From contig NZ_FORX01000007.1 in the NCBI RefSeq assembly GCF_900114115.1, positions 86,077 through 150,076 of the forward strand: DNA of 64,000 bases. The letters are read 5' to 3'. Position numbers and translations under genes: made by a program. The stretch is from Desulfomicrobium apsheronum (lineage in GTDB: Bacteria; Desulfobacterota; Desulfovibrionia; Desulfovibrionales; Desulfomicrobiaceae). Of the stretch, positions 7,610-17,455 are shown in pieces; position 1 is the first letter of the stretch, and every line of letters begins with the position of its first letter. The notes under the pieces were generated by a model. The model saw only the letters and a program-made list of their open reading frames with translations. It was not told the origin of the DNA and did not search any database.

Positions 7610-8758
7610 ATGAAGAAAATACTTATTCCCGTTGTCGTCGTGGTCGCCGTCTGCCTTGGCTATCTCGCCTGGAACAAGCCGTCGCAGGCCAACCAGCCAG
7701 CCCCAGCCCAGGTCGCGCCCGCTCCGGAAGTGGCCGTGGTCACCATGCAGGAAACAGATGTCCGCCTGACCACTGAATTGCCGGGACGCACCGCCGTGTA
7801 CCAGATGGCCGAGATCCGGCCGCAGGTGGGCGGCATCATCCTGAAGCGTGCCTTCACGGAAGGAACCGAGGTCAAATCCGGCGATCTGCTCTACCAGATC
7901 GACCCATCGACCTATGAAGTGGCCGTGGCCCGCGCCAAGGCCGCCGTGGCCAAGGCCAAGGCCGAACTGGAACCCGCCCGGCTGAAAGCGGTCCGCTACC
8001 GCGACCTGATCCGCACCAAGGCCGTCAGCCAGCAGGACCACGACGAGGTCCAGGCCGCCCTGGCCCTGGCCGAAGCCAATGTGGCCGCAGCTCAGGCCGA
8101 GCTTGGCGCCGCGCACATCGATCTTGAGCGGACCAGGGTCCTCTCGCCCATAAGCGGCCGCATCGGCCGGTCCACCATCACCCCAGGCGCCCTGGTCACG
8201 GCCAATCAGGCTCAGGCCATGGCCACGGTGCAGCAACTCGATCCCATCTATGTGGATCTCACCCAGTCCAACGTGGAACTTTTGCGCATGAAGCACGCCC
8301 TCAAGAGCGGAGCCGTCCAATCCGCCGGCGCGGCCGCGACAAAAGTCCGCCTGATCCTTGAAGACGGCGCAACCTATGCCCATGAAGGCATCCTCCAGCT
8401 GGCCGAGGCCAGCGTGGATCAGGACACCGGTTCCGTCACCCTGCGCGCCGTATTCCCGAATCCCGAACGCGACCTTTTGCCGGGCATGTACGTCCGCGCC
8501 GTCGTCGAGGAGGGGGTGCTGGCCAATGCGCTGCTCATTCCACAGCAAGCCGTGGTCCGCGACGCGCATGGCAAGCCCATGGCCATGATCGTGGACGGCG
8601 AGGAGAAGGTGGCTGTCCGCCCCCTGGAACTGGACCGGGCGGTCGAGGGTGACTGGGTTGTGCGCCAGGGACTGGCCGCCGGAGACCGAGTGGTCGTCGA
8701 AGGTTTGCAGAAGGCGCGCCCCGGCGTGCAGGTCCGTGTCGCCCAAGACACAATGTAA
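7610..8758 (+). CDS. acrA: RND efflux periplasmic adaptor (AcrA/MexA family)
   Basis: A 382-residue membrane-fusion protein bridging the inner-membrane pump and the outer-membrane channel. Residues 1-20 form an N-terminal hydrophobic anchor. It contains Cys15, but the preceding residues (V-A-V) do not make a good lipobox, so a transmembrane anchor is more likely than the lipid anchor of E. coli AcrA. The two lipoyl halves (RPQVGGIILKRAFTEGTEVKSGDLL and LSPISGRIGRSTITPGALV) flank an Ala/Glu-rich coiled-coil hairpin (about 103-165). Beta-barrel and membrane-proximal domains follow. It is the first gene of the acrA-acrB-OMF operon and ends nine bases before acrB. Confidence 0.93.
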   Translation: MKKILIPVVVVVAVCLGYLAWNKPSQANQPAPAQVAPAPEVAVVTMQETDVRLTTELPGRTAVYQMAEIRPQVGGIILKRAFTEGTEVKSGDLLYQIDPSTYEVAVARAKAAVAKAKAELEPARLKAVRYRDLIRTKAVSQQDHDEVQAALALAEANVAAAQAELGAAHIDLERTRVLSPISGRIGRSTITPGALVTANQAQAMATVQQLDPIYVDLTQSNVELLRMKHALKSGAVQSAGAAATKVRLILEDGATYAHEGILQLAEASVDQDTGSVTLRAVFPNPERDLLPGMYVRAVVEEGVLANALLIPQQAVVRDAHGKPMAMIVDGEEKVAVRPLELDRAVEGDWVVRQGLAAGDRVVVEGLQKARPGVQVRVAQDTM

Positions 8759-8767
8759 GGAGCTCTC

Positions 8768-11700
8768 ATGGCACATTTTTTCATAAATCGTCCGGTATTC
8801 GCCTGGGTTCTGGCCATCGCCGCCATGCTTGGCGGCGTGCTGGCCATAACAGGCCTGCCCATATCCCAATATCCGCCCATCGCTCCGCCTTCCGTGGCCA
8901 TCAGCGCGACCTATCCCGGCGCCTCCGCCAAGACGCTTGAAGACGCGGTCACGCAGGTCATCGAACAGAAGATGAAGGGCATCGACAATCTGGACTACAT
9001 GTCCTCGACCAGCCAGTCCTCGGGTCAGGCCGAAATCACCCTGACCTTCAAGGCCGGGACCAACCCGGACATTGCCCAGGTGCAGGTCCAGAACAAGTTG
9101 CAGCTGGCCATGTCGCTGCTGCCGCAGGAAGTGCAGGCCCAGGGCGTGCAGGTCACCAAGGCGGTCAGGAACTTCGTGCAGGTGCTCGGCTTCGTGTCCG
9201 AGGACGGGTCCATGACCAGGGCCGAACTGGCCGACTATGTAGCCGCCAATGTTCTCGATGGCATGAGCCGCGTGGAAGGCGTCGGCGAGGTCACCCTGTT
9301 CGGTTCGCAGCACGCCATGCGCATCTGGCTCAACCCTGACAAACTGCACACCTACAGCCTCACGCCCGCTGACGTTGCCGCAGCCATCAAGGCCCAAAAT
9401 GCCCAGATATCGGCCGGACAGCTGGGCGGACTGCCCTCGGTGGAGGAGCAGCGCATCAACTTCACGGTCAGCGTTCAGGACCGTCTGCAAACACCCGAAC
9501 AGTTCCGCGACATCCTCCTGAAGGTGAACACCGACGGCTCCACGGTGCGTCTGGGCGACGTGGCCAAGGTGGAGCTGGGCGCGGAAAATTCGCAGATCGT
9601 CTCCCGCTTCAACGGTCAGGCCGCAGCGGCCCTGGCCATCAAACTGGCCACCGGCGCCAACGCACTGAAGACTGTCGAGGCCATCGCCGAATACACGGAC
9701 AGCATCAGTTCGACCTTTCCGGCCGGAATGAAGGTCGTGGAAGCCTTCGACACCACGCCCTTCGTGCGCATCTCCATCGAGGAGGTGATCCGCACCCTGC
9801 TTGAAGCCGTCGCTCTGGTCTTTCTGGTCATGTACCTCTTTCTGCAGAACTTCCGGGCCACGCTCATCCCGACCATCGCCGTGCCTGTAGTTCTGCTCGG
9901 CACCTTCGGAGTACTGGCGGCCTTCGGCTACTCCATCAACACCCTGACCATGTTCGCCATGGTCCTGGCCATCGGCCTGCTGGTCGACGACGCCATCGTC
10001 GTGGTCGAAAACGTCGAACGCATCATGCACGAAGACGGCCTGTCGGCCAGGGACGCGACCCATCTGTCCATGACCCAGATCTCCGGGGCCCTGGTCGGCA
10101 TCGCCTTGGTGCTGTCCGCCGTGTTCGTGCCCATGGCCTTCTTCGGCGGGTCCACGGGCGTCATCTACCGCCAGTTCTCCATCACCGTGGTCTCGGCCAT
10201 GGTCCTCTCCGTCCTGGTGGCCCTGATCCTGACCCCCGCGCTGTGCGCCACCATGCTTAAGCCCGCCAAGCCCGGACAGGGCAAGCGCGGATTCTTCGGC
10301 CTGTTCAACCGCGGCTTCGACCGCACGGCCAATGGGTATCAGAAGCTGGTCGGGTCCATGACCAGGCGCTGGGGCCGGTCGCTGGTCCTCTACGCCCTCA
10401 TCCTGGGCGCCATGATGTTCCTGTTTCAGCGTCTGCCCACGGGCTTTCTCCCCGATGAAGACCAGGGCATCCTCTTCGTGCAGGTCCAGTTGCCCATCGG
10501 CGCGACCCAGGACCGCGCTCTTGATGTGCTGGAGCGCATCGAGAATCACTTCCTGGTAGCCGAGAAGGAGTCCGTGCAATCGCTCATGGCCGTGGCGGGC
10601 TTCAGTTTTGCCGGAAGCGGTCAGAACACGGCCATGTGCTTCGTGCGCCTCAAGGACTGGAGCGTGCGCAAGACCCCGGACATGCACGTCAAGGCCATCG
10701 CCGGACGGGCCATGGCCGCATTCTCGCAATACCGCGACGCGCAGGTCTTTGCCTTTTCCCCGCCTGCGGTAATGGAGCTTGGCAATGCAGCCGGCTTCGA
10801 CTTCGAGCTGCAGGACATGGCGGGCCTCGGCCATGAAAAGCTCACGGCCGCCCGCAACCAGCTCCTCGGCATGGCCAGGCAGCATCCCGACCTGGCCATG
10901 GTCCGCCCCAACGGTCTGGACGACACGCCGCAGTACCGCATCGACATCGACTGGGACAAGGCAGGCGCCCTGGGCCTTGCCGTGTCCGATGTGACCGGCG
11001 TCATCGCCACGGCCTGGGGCAGCTCCTACGTCAACGACTTCCTGGACAAGGGCCGCGTCAAGAAGGTCATCATGCAGGGCGAGGCGCCCTACCGCATGAT
11101 GCCCGAGGATCTTGCCCGCTGGCATGTACGCGGCAAATCAGGCCAGATGGTGCCCATGTCGAGCTTCGCCACGGCGCACTGGACCTCGGGCTCGCCGCGC
11201 CTGGAGCGCTACAACGGCGTCCCGGCCATGCAGATTCTCGGCGCGCCCGCTCCGGGCAAGAGCTCCGGACAGGCCATGGCGACCATGGAGAACCTGGCCA
11301 GCCAGTTGCCCGAAGGCATAGGCTTTTCCTGGACCGGCCTGTCCTTCCAGGAACGTCAGGCCGGTTCGCAGACCATCATGCTCTACGGCCTCTCCATCAT
11401 CGTCGTCTTCCTGTGCCTGGCGGCACTGTATGAGAGCTGGAGCCTGCCTGCATCGGTCATCCTGGTCGTGCCCATCGGCGTCGTCGGAGCCCTGGCCGCA
11501 GTCAGCCTGCGCGGCTTGACCAATGACGTCTACTTCCAGGTCGGCCTGCTCACGACCATGGGGCTGGCGGCCAAAAACGCCATCCTCATCGTCGAGTTCG
11601 CCAAGAGCCTGGCCGAGTCAGGCATGGATCTCATGACCGCGGTGGTCGAGGCGGCCCGGCAACGTCTGCGGCCCATCCTCATGACCTCCCTGGCCTTCGG

Positions 11701-11923
11701 CCTTGGCGTCCTGCCGCTGGCCCTGAACTCCGGCGCGGGTTCGGGCGGACAGAACTCCATCGGCACGGGCGTCATCGGCGGCACCATCGCCTCGACCGTC
11801 ATCGGCTCCCTGCTCATCCCGGTCTTCTTCGTCATCGTGGCCAAGCTGGGACTTTCCCGCAAGGAACCCAAAAAATCGACCACTCGCGCCATCATTCCCG
11901 GAGGCCACCCATGCGAAGATTGA
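8768..11923 (+). CDS. acrB: RND multidrug efflux transporter (AcrB/MexB, HAE1 family)
   Basis: A 1051-residue inner-membrane proton/drug antiporter, the normal length for HAE1 pumps. Twelve membrane segments and two large periplasmic loops are apparent. The proton-relay aspartates D407 and D408 ([18 protein letters not shown]) fall at the same numbering as in E. coli AcrB. The N-terminus [14 protein letters not shown] and the C-terminal [17 protein letters not shown] segment are characteristic. Expected substrates are hydrophobic or amphipathic drugs, bile-like compounds or solvents; specificity cannot be read from sequence. It overlaps the downstream channel gene by 13 bases, suggesting translational coupling. 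Confidence 0.97.
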   Translation: MAHFFINRPVFAWVLAIAAMLGGVLAITGLPISQYPPIAPPSVAISATYPGASAKTLEDAVTQVIEQKMKGIDNLDYMSSTSQSSGQAEITLTFKAGTNPDIAQVQVQNKLQLAMSLLPQEVQAQGVQVTKAVRNFVQVLGFVSEDGSMTRAELADYVAANVLDGMSRVEGVGEVTLFGSQHAMRIWLNPDKLHTYSLTPADVAAAIKAQNAQISAGQLGGLPSVEEQRINFTVSVQDRLQTPEQFRDILLKVNTDGSTVRLGDVAKVELGAENSQIVSRFNGQAAAALAIKLATGANALKTVEAIAEYTDSISSTFPAGMKVVEAFDTTPFVRISIEEVIRTLLEAVALVFLVMYLFLQNFRATLIPTIAVPVVLLGTFGVLAAFGYSINTLTMFAMVLAIGLLVDDAIVVVENVERIMHEDGLSARDATHLSMTQISGALVGIALVLSAVFVPMAFFGGSTGVIYRQFSITVVSAMVLSVLVALILTPALCATMLKPAKPGQGKRGFFGLFNRGFDRTANGYQKLVGSMTRRWGRSLVLYALILGAMMFLFQRLPTGFLPDEDQGILFVQVQLPIGATQDRALDVLERIENHFLVAEKESVQSLMAVAGFSFAGSGQNTAMCFVRLKDWSVRKTPDMHVKAIAGRAMAAFSQYRDAQVFAFSPPAVMELGNAAGFDFELQDMAGLGHEKLTAARNQLLGMARQHPDLAMVRPNGLDDTPQYRIDIDWDKAGALGLAVSDVTGVIATAWGSSYVNDFLDKGRVKKVIMQGEAPYRMMPEDLARWHVRGKSGQMVPMSSFATAHWTSGSPRLERYNGVPAMQILGAPAPGKSSGQAMATMENLASQLPEGIGFSWTGLSFQERQAGSQTIMLYGLSIIVVFLCLAALYESWSLPASVILVVPIGVVGALAAVSLRGLTNDVYFQVGLLTTMGLAAKNAILIVEFAKSLAESGMDLMTAVVEAARQRLRPILMTSLAFGLGVLPLALNSGAGSGGQNSIGTGVIGGTIASTVIGSLLIPVFFVIVAKLGLSRKEPKKSTTRAIIPGGHPCED

Positions 11924-13326
11924 TACTCGTGATCGCGCTCGTCGCCTTGAGCGGCTGCGCCACCCTCGCCCCTGAACGGGAGCGCCCGGACATGCCCGTG
12001 CCCGAGGCCTGGAACGCACCGGCCCAGACCGACCCCCTGGCCGGAGTGGACGAGCTTGGCTGGCGGGACGTGTTCCCCGACCCGGCCCTGCAGAAGCTCA
12101 TATCCACGGCCCTGCAACAGAACCGAAGCCTGCGTCAGGCCGTGCTGGCCATGGACAAGGCCCGCGCCCAGTTCGGCATCGCCCGCGCCGACCGTATCCC
12201 GAATATTGACGCCTCGGGCCAGAACTCGAACCAGCGTCTGCCTGCGGATCTGCGCGGCGGGATCGAGGGCATTGACCGGCAGTGGAACGTGGGCCTCGGC
12301 ATCTCTTCCTTCGAGCTTGATTTCTTCGGCCGGGTGAAGAGCCTTGAGGACTCGGCCCTGGAGAGCTACCTGGCCACGGAAGAGGCCCGCCGTGCCGCGC
12401 ACATCAGCCTCGTGTCACAGGTCGCAAGGGGCTACCTGACCCTGGCCGGAGACCGCGAGCATCTGTCCCTGGCCCGGGAAACCCTTGAAAGCCGCCAGGC
12501 AACCCTTGATCTGACCATGGCCCAGCTGGCCCACGGAATGAGCACCGAACTTGCCCGCCATCAGGCCGAGGAAGTCGTGGCCGTTGCCCAGGCCGAAGTC
12601 GCCCGTCTCACGGCCCAGGTGGCCATGGACGAAAACGCCCTGGCCGTGCTGGTCGGCGTACCCGGCCCGGAACTCGGACTCCCGGCCCAGGCCATTGACG
12701 ATGTAAAATTACGTACGTCGGTGAAGCCGGGCCTTCCGTCGGAGCTGTTGACCAGGCGCCCTGACATCCTTGAAGCCGAACACCGGCTGTGGGCTGCGGG
12801 CGCGGAAATTGGAGCCGCGCGGGCGGCGTTTTTTCCACGTATCGGCCTGACCACCACGGCGGGTCTGGCCAGCCTGGAACTGACCGACCTGTTCGATTCG
12901 GCCCAGCGGGTCTGGACCTTCGTGCCCAGCATCACCCTGCCCATCTTTGACGCTGGCCGGAACAAGTCCAGGCTTGAAGCGGCCAAGGCGGAGCAGCAGA
13001 TCAAGATCGCGCAATACGAGGAGACCATCCAGAACGCCTTTCGCGAAGTCTCCGACGCCCTGGCCAAAAACCAGGGCTACGAAGGCCAGGTCAGAGCCCA
13101 GGCCAGGCGCTCGGCAAGCGCGGAGAAGAGCCGCCTGCTGGTCGACCAGCGTTTTTCGGCGGGCCTTGAGAGCGCCTTTGCCGTGCACGACGCGGAGCGC
13201 ACTCTCTTCACGGCCAGACAAAACCTGCTCGACGCCCGCCTGGCCCAAAAACTGGCCATGGTCGAGCTTTTCACAGCGCTTGGCGGTGGCTGGCAGGAAA
13301 ATGGACTGCAGGCCTCGATACAATAG
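11911..13326 (+). CDS. Outer-membrane efflux channel lipoprotein (NodT/OprM family)
   Basis: A 471-residue TolC-like channel that completes the tripartite pump. The signal peptide ends in the lipobox L-S-G-C16, predicting an outer-membrane lipoprotein as in OprM. Two related OEP halves are visible (about 60-250 and 265-460), with family motifs such as [21 protein letters not shown] and [11 protein letters not shown]. Its ATG at 11911 lies inside the end of acrB. A strong bidirectional terminator at 13343-13379 closes the operon. Confidence 0.94.
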   Translation: MRRLILVIALVALSGCATLAPERERPDMPVPEAWNAPAQTDPLAGVDELGWRDVFPDPALQKLISTALQQNRSLRQAVLAMDKARAQFGIARADRIPNIDASGQNSNQRLPADLRGGIEGIDRQWNVGLGISSFELDFFGRVKSLEDSALESYLATEEARRAAHISLVSQVARGYLTLAGDREHLSLARETLESRQATLDLTMAQLAHGMSTELARHQAEEVVAVAQAEVARLTAQVAMDENALAVLVGVPGPELGLPAQAIDDVKLRTSVKPGLPSELLTRRPDILEAEHRLWAAGAEIGAARAAFFPRIGLTTTAGLASLELTDLFDSAQRVWTFVPSITLPIFDAGRNKSRLEAAKAEQQIKIAQYEETIQNAFREVSDALAKNQGYEGQVRAQARRSASAEKSRLLVDQRFSAGLESAFAVHDAERTLFTARQNLLDARLAQKLAMVELFTALGGGWQENGLQASIQ

Positions 13327-13342
13327 CAATTACCTGAATTCA

Positions 13343-13379
13343 AAACGAAAAAGGCGGCCAATGGCCGCCTTTTTCGTTT
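13343..13379. terminator. Bidirectional terminator between efflux operon and glycosyltransferase genes
   Basis: A perfect 17-base stem (AAACGAAAAAGGCGGCC and its complement) with an AAT loop and A/T tracts on both sides. It serves the plus-strand efflux operon and the convergent minus-strand glycosyltransferase operon. Confidence 0.92.
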
Positions 13380-13398
13380 GATTGAAATCGGTACGTGT

Positions 13399-14787
13399 TC
13401 ACTCTTGGCGAAGAAACCCAAGGTGCTCCTCGGCCAGGGTCAACACGCGCCTACGGCTGGCCGGAGAGCAGTCATTATTGGACAGATGAACAGCGGCGTA
13501 CCCGCTCAAGGGGCGCAGAGCCAAAGCTGCGTGATCCCACTCGCGCACAAGCCGCCGAGGATCAGGGGTACTGCTCACGGTGCGAAAAAATCGCAGCGCG
13601 CCGACTGCCATGACCCGCGTCAGGGCTTCGTGGGCTTCACGCAGATTTGCGGCTGCAGTCAGACATCCGTCCCGGGAGCCAAGGCCGAAGGCGTGCAGCC
13701 AGAAAGCCTGCCAGTATGCGGCCAGTTTCTGACCAGCCTTGGGACGGACTGAAAGCGGGATCAGATCGTAAAGCCCATCCCTGCGCCCGCTGGCCAGAAT
13801 CTCAAGTCCAGGAAGCCGCAGGCCTGTCAGCTTGCCCTTGCGCCCGAGCATGGCCTCAAGGACGCGCACCACCCGCACGGGCTTGAAATGCCGGTGGCAA
13901 CGCGGAAGTTCAAAGCGGCAGCGCCAGCAGCCCACGCAATCCCCTGAGCTACGCAGCACCACGTGCCCCGGCTGGTAAGGTCCGGTCTCGAAGGCGTGCA
14001 CCGGGCCCATGGACAGATTGAGCACCTTGAGCCCCGACCAGGCCGCCAGATGCATGGGGCCCGTGTCGGGGGTTATCATGGCGGCCAGATTCTGCCCATA
14101 CATGGCAAACGTATCCAGCCCCATGCTACCGCAGGCGCTGGCCACCGGACGCGCGGCGAGACGAAGCACCTCTCGGCACAACTCACGCTCTCCGGGTCCG
14201 CCAAGCAAGACGGGTACGAACCCTCGCCGCTCGAGTTCTTCGATAAGCTCGACCCAAAACGCGGCACTGGGCCGTTTGTCCGGTTCGCTCGCACCCAGAA
14301 AAAGACCAATGTGACGGTTGTCGTGCGGCATGTTGCGCGGCCCGGGCCAACGGGTTTGTTCCATGATTTTGCGCGGGATCACGCCTAGGGCGTTCAGATC
14401 GGCCCAATGAAAGTGATTGTGCCGGTTGTTGTGCGTCAGCGACGCCCGGTATTCCTGCCAGTCACCCTCGATGCGAGTCACGCCATCCCGGATGTATCCA
14501 CCCACCAGCGCGTCGCAGTGCAGGCTCCCGGCCAGCTCCATGCTTTGGGCGCGATGACTCAGATTTATGACCAGATGAAATGCCTGCCGCCGCAAATCCC
14601 CTTCCTGACCATGACTGAAGTAGCACACCTGTGGACTCAGGCGCGCCAGCGGCCCGGCGAAACTCGGCTCGGCCATGACCCAGACCGGATGGCCGGGAAA
14701 TGCCCGCTCCAGCCACAAAAAAAGCGGAAAGGACAGGATCAGGTCCCCCATGCGCTGCATCTGGATGACCAGGATAGGCTTCTTCAC
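13399..14787 (-). CDS. Glycosyltransferase family 9 (heptosyltransferase-like)
   Basis: A 462-residue protein of the GT9 (ADP-heptose:LPS heptosyltransferase) family. The N-terminus MKKPILVIQMQRMGDLILSF is the usual GT9 opening, followed by NLSHRAQS and the C-terminal donor-binding region HIGLFLGASEPDKRP...FVPVLLGGPGERE and ITPDTGPMHLAAWSG. About 110 extra residues follow the GT9 core, including a Cys-rich CVGCWRCRFELPRC segment, and their function is unclear. It starts three bases after the stop of the upstream CgeB-like gene, so the two are co-transcribed. A role in surface glycan or flagellar glycan assembly is inferred; the acceptor is unknown. Confidence 0.85.
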   Translation of the reverse strand: MKKPILVIQMQRMGDLILSFPLFLWLERAFPGHPVWVMAEPSFAGPLARLSPQVCYFSHGQEGDLRRQAFHLVINLSHRAQSMELAGSLHCDALVGGYIRDGVTRIEGDWQEYRASLTHNNRHNHFHWADLNALGVIPRKIMEQTRWPGPRNMPHDNRHIGLFLGASEPDKRPSAAFWVELIEELERRGFVPVLLGGPGERELCREVLRLAARPVASACGSMGLDTFAMYGQNLAAMITPDTGPMHLAAWSGLKVLNLSMGPVHAFETGPYQPGHVVLRSSGDCVGCWRCRFELPRCHRHFKPVRVVRVLEAMLGRKGKLTGLRLPGLEILASGRRDGLYDLIPLSVRPKAGQKLAAYWQAFWLHAFGLGSRDGCLTAAANLREAHEALTRVMAVGALRFFRTVSSTPDPRRLVREWDHAALALRPLSGYAAVHLSNNDCSPASRRRVLTLAEEHLGFLRQE

Positions 14788-14790
14788 AGG

Positions 14791-16467
14791 CTAACCGTAG
14801 ATGGAGCGCATGGTCCGGACCAGGGACTTTAAGCGCAGGTCGTAGGTGTGTTCGGCCAGAATGCGTGAACGCGCGGCCTGGACAATCCTTGCGCGCTCGC
14901 CGTCATGACTCAGGTAATGGCGCACGAGCCCGGAAATCTCACCCGGCTCCTGATAACAGACGATCTCCCGGCCAGGCTCGAAAAGCGCCTCCATCTGGCG
15001 CCGGTGGTCGGTGAGCAAGAATCCGCCGCATACCGGCACGTCGAAGACACGCTGATTGACCGCGCCCTTCATCTGCTGGCTGGTGCAGTTGAAGTTGATG
15101 CGCGTAGCAGGATAAAATTTGGGCAGATCGGCGTAGTAGTTGAGTTCGCGGTGGTAGGTCCAGCCGCCTGGCGGCAGAATCTCGTGCCACCCCGGGTCTC
15201 CGACCAGAAGCGGTTTGAAGGGCAACAGCTCCCGCACGCGCTCCAGGCGGTACAGAAGGGTCGCCTGCCAGGTGATCAGGGTCTCGAAGGCAAGCCGCGC
15301 ATCCACGTCCGGCAGAGCCCTGAAAGCCTCCACGTACATGGGCCGCTCCTCTTCCAGAAACCGGGCCACGGACAGAGCTCCGCTGAGCATGAAGGCGCGC
15401 CCGAGTTCCTTCAGATCGGCCAGAAGAACGGGCGGAAAATCGTAATGGCGCAGCTTTGCGCGCACCTTGTAAAGCATCGAGTTGCCGACAAAGGAGACAT
15501 CGCGCGCCGGGGCCGTGTTCGGGGCGTGGGCAAAACGGTGCGGATCAGTGGCCAAGGGCAGGTAGTGAACGCGCGAGAACCCTTGCGCTTTCAGGGATTC
15601 GATATTGTCCACGTCCCAGGTGAAGAGCGTGACCCAATCCGAGGCCAGATTTTCGTAGACGTAGAGGATGAGGTGCGGGTTGTCGACGAACCAGGACGCC
15701 AGGGGAAGCTCCATGCGCGCCAGAAGCGCCGTCAGAATGCCCTCCTTGTCCACGCCCAGATGATTGATAGTCAGCACGAAATCCGGACGAAAGGACAAAA
15801 TTTCCGCGAGGATGGATTCGACGAATTCCTGGCTGCCCACCTCCTGGCTCGGCAGCTGCACCAGCGAGGTCGCGTAGCCGAGGCGGGTGCAGGCGGCCTC
15901 AAGCTCGCCCATCAGAAAATAGGAGCTGGTCAAGAGCATCACGCGCGGGACCTTGGAGCGAAACTTGGGGTAGCGCGCCCGGTTCCAGAAATCGAACTTG
16001 AGGCTCATCTCCAGACGGTCGGCAAGCTCGCGGTACAGGCCAGGCCTCAGGCGAGCGTAGAAAGGGTCGCGGATCGGCGCAAACGGCAGGCCGCCGTGCC
16101 GAAGCTGCCAGCGGGTCAAGCGGCTCAGAGCCACGCCCGGGTCGTCCTCGGCAATCCAGAATATGCGGGGGTCGTCACGCCATTTGCCAGGAACGCCGGT
16201 CAAGGCGCCGATGGGCTCTTCGGCATCGATCACGGCCACCGGCCCGGAAGTCCGATCGAGCAAATCGGCCAGTCCGGCTCCGAGCCCAGCTCCCAAAAAG
16301 ACCGGCAGGGCCCCTTCGACCGGAATTTCCACCACGCGACGCAACTCGTTCTCACGGCCTCGCCTGCCGCCCATATGCTGGGCGCGGCCGTCCCGCAGGA
16401 TGCGCACATCCGTGGAACCGTCGGTTCCCTGCACAAGTTCGGCGGTGTAATCCATTTCGGCGGCCAT
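14791..16467 (-). CDS. CgeB/DUF3880-like glycosyltransferase
   Basis: A 558-residue protein with no signal peptide. The N-terminal half (about 1-170) resembles the start of modification-type proteins with an SAM/nucleotide-like GAGLGAGLADLL motif. Residues 170-330 resemble DUF3880 (VLTINHLG, WFVDNPHLIL), and the C-terminal part (about 415-545) resembles the glycosyl-transferase-1-like domain of CgeB proteins (RINFNCTSQQMKGAVNQRVFDVPVCGGFLLTDHR). Homologous proteins sit in surface-glycan or flagellin-glycosylation loci. An alternative start (ATG at 16455, MDYTAEL) is possible. Its neighbour is a GT9 enzyme, which supports glycan transfer to a surface acceptor. The specific reaction is unknown. 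Confidence 0.78.
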   Translation of the reverse strand: MAAEMDYTAELVQGTDGSTDVRILRDGRAQHMGGRRGRENELRRVVEIPVEGALPVFLGAGLGAGLADLLDRTSGPVAVIDAEEPIGALTGVPGKWRDDPRIFWIAEDDPGVALSRLTRWQLRHGGLPFAPIRDPFYARLRPGLYRELADRLEMSLKFDFWNRARYPKFRSKVPRVMLLTSSYFLMGELEAACTRLGYATSLVQLPSQEVGSQEFVESILAEILSFRPDFVLTINHLGVDKEGILTALLARMELPLASWFVDNPHLILYVYENLASDWVTLFTWDVDNIESLKAQGFSRVHYLPLATDPHRFAHAPNTAPARDVSFVGNSMLYKVRAKLRHYDFPPVLLADLKELGRAFMLSGALSVARFLEEERPMYVEAFRALPDVDARLAFETLITWQATLLYRLERVRELLPFKPLLVGDPGWHEILPPGGWTYHRELNYYADLPKFYPATRINFNCTSQQMKGAVNQRVFDVPVCGGFLLTDHRRQMEALFEPGREIVCYQEPGEISGLVRHYLSHDGERARIVQAARSRILAEHTYDLRLKSLVRTMRSIYG

Positions 16468-16590
16468 GGCCTCAGGCCCTGCCGTCGGCGTGGGATGGAA
16501 AAAAAAAGGTCGTGATGACGGGGTGCATGCTGTTTCCTGTCAAAAAATGAACGCTTCGGAACATCCTAGCAACATGCCTGCCAAGAATGG

Positions 16591-17052
16591 CTACAAATCG
16601 TCGCTGTCGAGCCAGATCGTGACCGGGCCCCAGTTGATCAGGGACACGTCCATGTCCGCGCCGAATTCGCCTTCGGCCACCTGCGGCCACTGCCGACGCA
16701 AATCGGCCACGAAGGACCGGTACAGGGTCAGGGCGGCTTCTGGTTGGGCGGCCTTTGAAAATGAGGGGCGGCGGCCCTTTTTGACGTCGGCATAGAGGGT
16801 GAACTGCGAAACCACCAGGATGCCGCCGCCGTGATCGGCCAGGCTCGCGTTGATGGGACCGCCCGCATCGGGGAAAAGCCGCAGGCCGAGGAGCTTCTGC
16901 ATGAATTTGTTCCAGACGGGTCCGCCGGCCATGTCCGGATCGTCGTTGCCGCCGAAGCCGAGCAGCACGACGATGCCCGGTCCGATCTCGCCCAAGGTGC
17001 GGCCCTGGACACGGACGCAAGCCGAGCGCACCCGCTGCAGAACCGCCCGCAT
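16591..17052 (-). CDS. dtd: D-aminoacyl-tRNA deacylase
   Basis: A 153-residue cytoplasmic homodimeric enzyme that hydrolyses D-aminoacyl-tRNAs (and glycyl-tRNA(Ala)), protecting translation. It shows the family signatures MRAVLQRV at the start, SQFTLYADVKKGRRPSF and the Gly-Pro cis motif NWGPVTIWLDS at the end. Length is normal. The ATG at 17052 overlaps the queD stop codon by one base (TGATG), so translation is probably coupled. Longer in-frame extensions upstream lie within queD and lack conservation. Confidence 0.95.
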   Translation of the reverse strand: MRAVLQRVRSACVRVQGRTLGEIGPGIVVLLGFGGNDDPDMAGGPVWNKFMQKLLGLRLFPDAGGPINASLADHGGGILVVSQFTLYADVKKGRRPSFSKAAQPEAALTLYRSFVADLRRQWPQVAEGEFGADMDVSLINWGPVTIWLDSDDL

Positions 17053-17444
17053 CAGACCGATCCTTCGGAGTAATAGGCCCTTGAACTCGCTTTTTCCGAG
17101 ACCATGACCTCGGCCAGACGGACCGGATACGGGGCCAGCAGATCCTTCATGCGCCGGAACACGAAGCGGGCCAGCAGCTCGGAAGATGGGTTCTGCTCGG
17201 CAAAATCCGGCAGGTCGTTCAGATGCCTGTGGTCGAGCTCGTCGGTGACCTCCTTCAGTAAACGCTTGAGCGCCTTGAAATCCATGAGGATGCCGAGCCT
17301 TTGGTCGAGGCTCTCTCCGACCACATCGACCTCCACCGTGAAATTGTGGCCGTGCATGTTCTCGCACTTGCCCTCGTAATGCCGCAGCTGATGCGATGAG
17401 CTGAAATCCGAGCTCACCCGAAGCCGCCATTGTCCTTGTGTCAT
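17052..17444 (-). CDS. queD: 6-carboxy-5,6,7,8-tetrahydropterin synthase (QueD)
   Basis: A 130-residue enzyme that converts dihydroneopterin triphosphate to 6-carboxytetrahydropterin in the queuosine and 7-deazaguanine pathway. Zinc ligands H18, H31 and H33 (SSSHQL, MHGHNF) and the catalytic C27 (GKCENMHGH) are present, as are LDHRHLN and the C-terminal SEKASSRAYY. The start is chosen at ATG 17444, with AAAGGGAG nearby; an upstream in-frame region overlaps dnaE. It follows dnaE by 11 bases and overlaps dtd, linking two tRNA-quality functions with replication. Confidence 0.93.
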   Translation of the reverse strand: MTQGQWRLRVSSDFSSSHQLRHYEGKCENMHGHNFTVEVDVVGESLDQRLGILMDFKALKRLLKEVTDELDHRHLNDLPDFAEQNPSSELLARFVFRRMKDLLAPYPVRLAEVMVSEKASSRAYYSEGSV

Positions 17445-17455
17445 GCACTCTCCCT

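Noticed and set aside
7253..11125. A very long open reading frame antisense to acrA/acrB
   Set aside because: High GC and the strong codon bias of the efflux genes leave the opposite strand free of stops. The translation is His/Gly/Gln-rich and resembles no protein. The same applies to long antisense frames over dnaE, lon and leuS.
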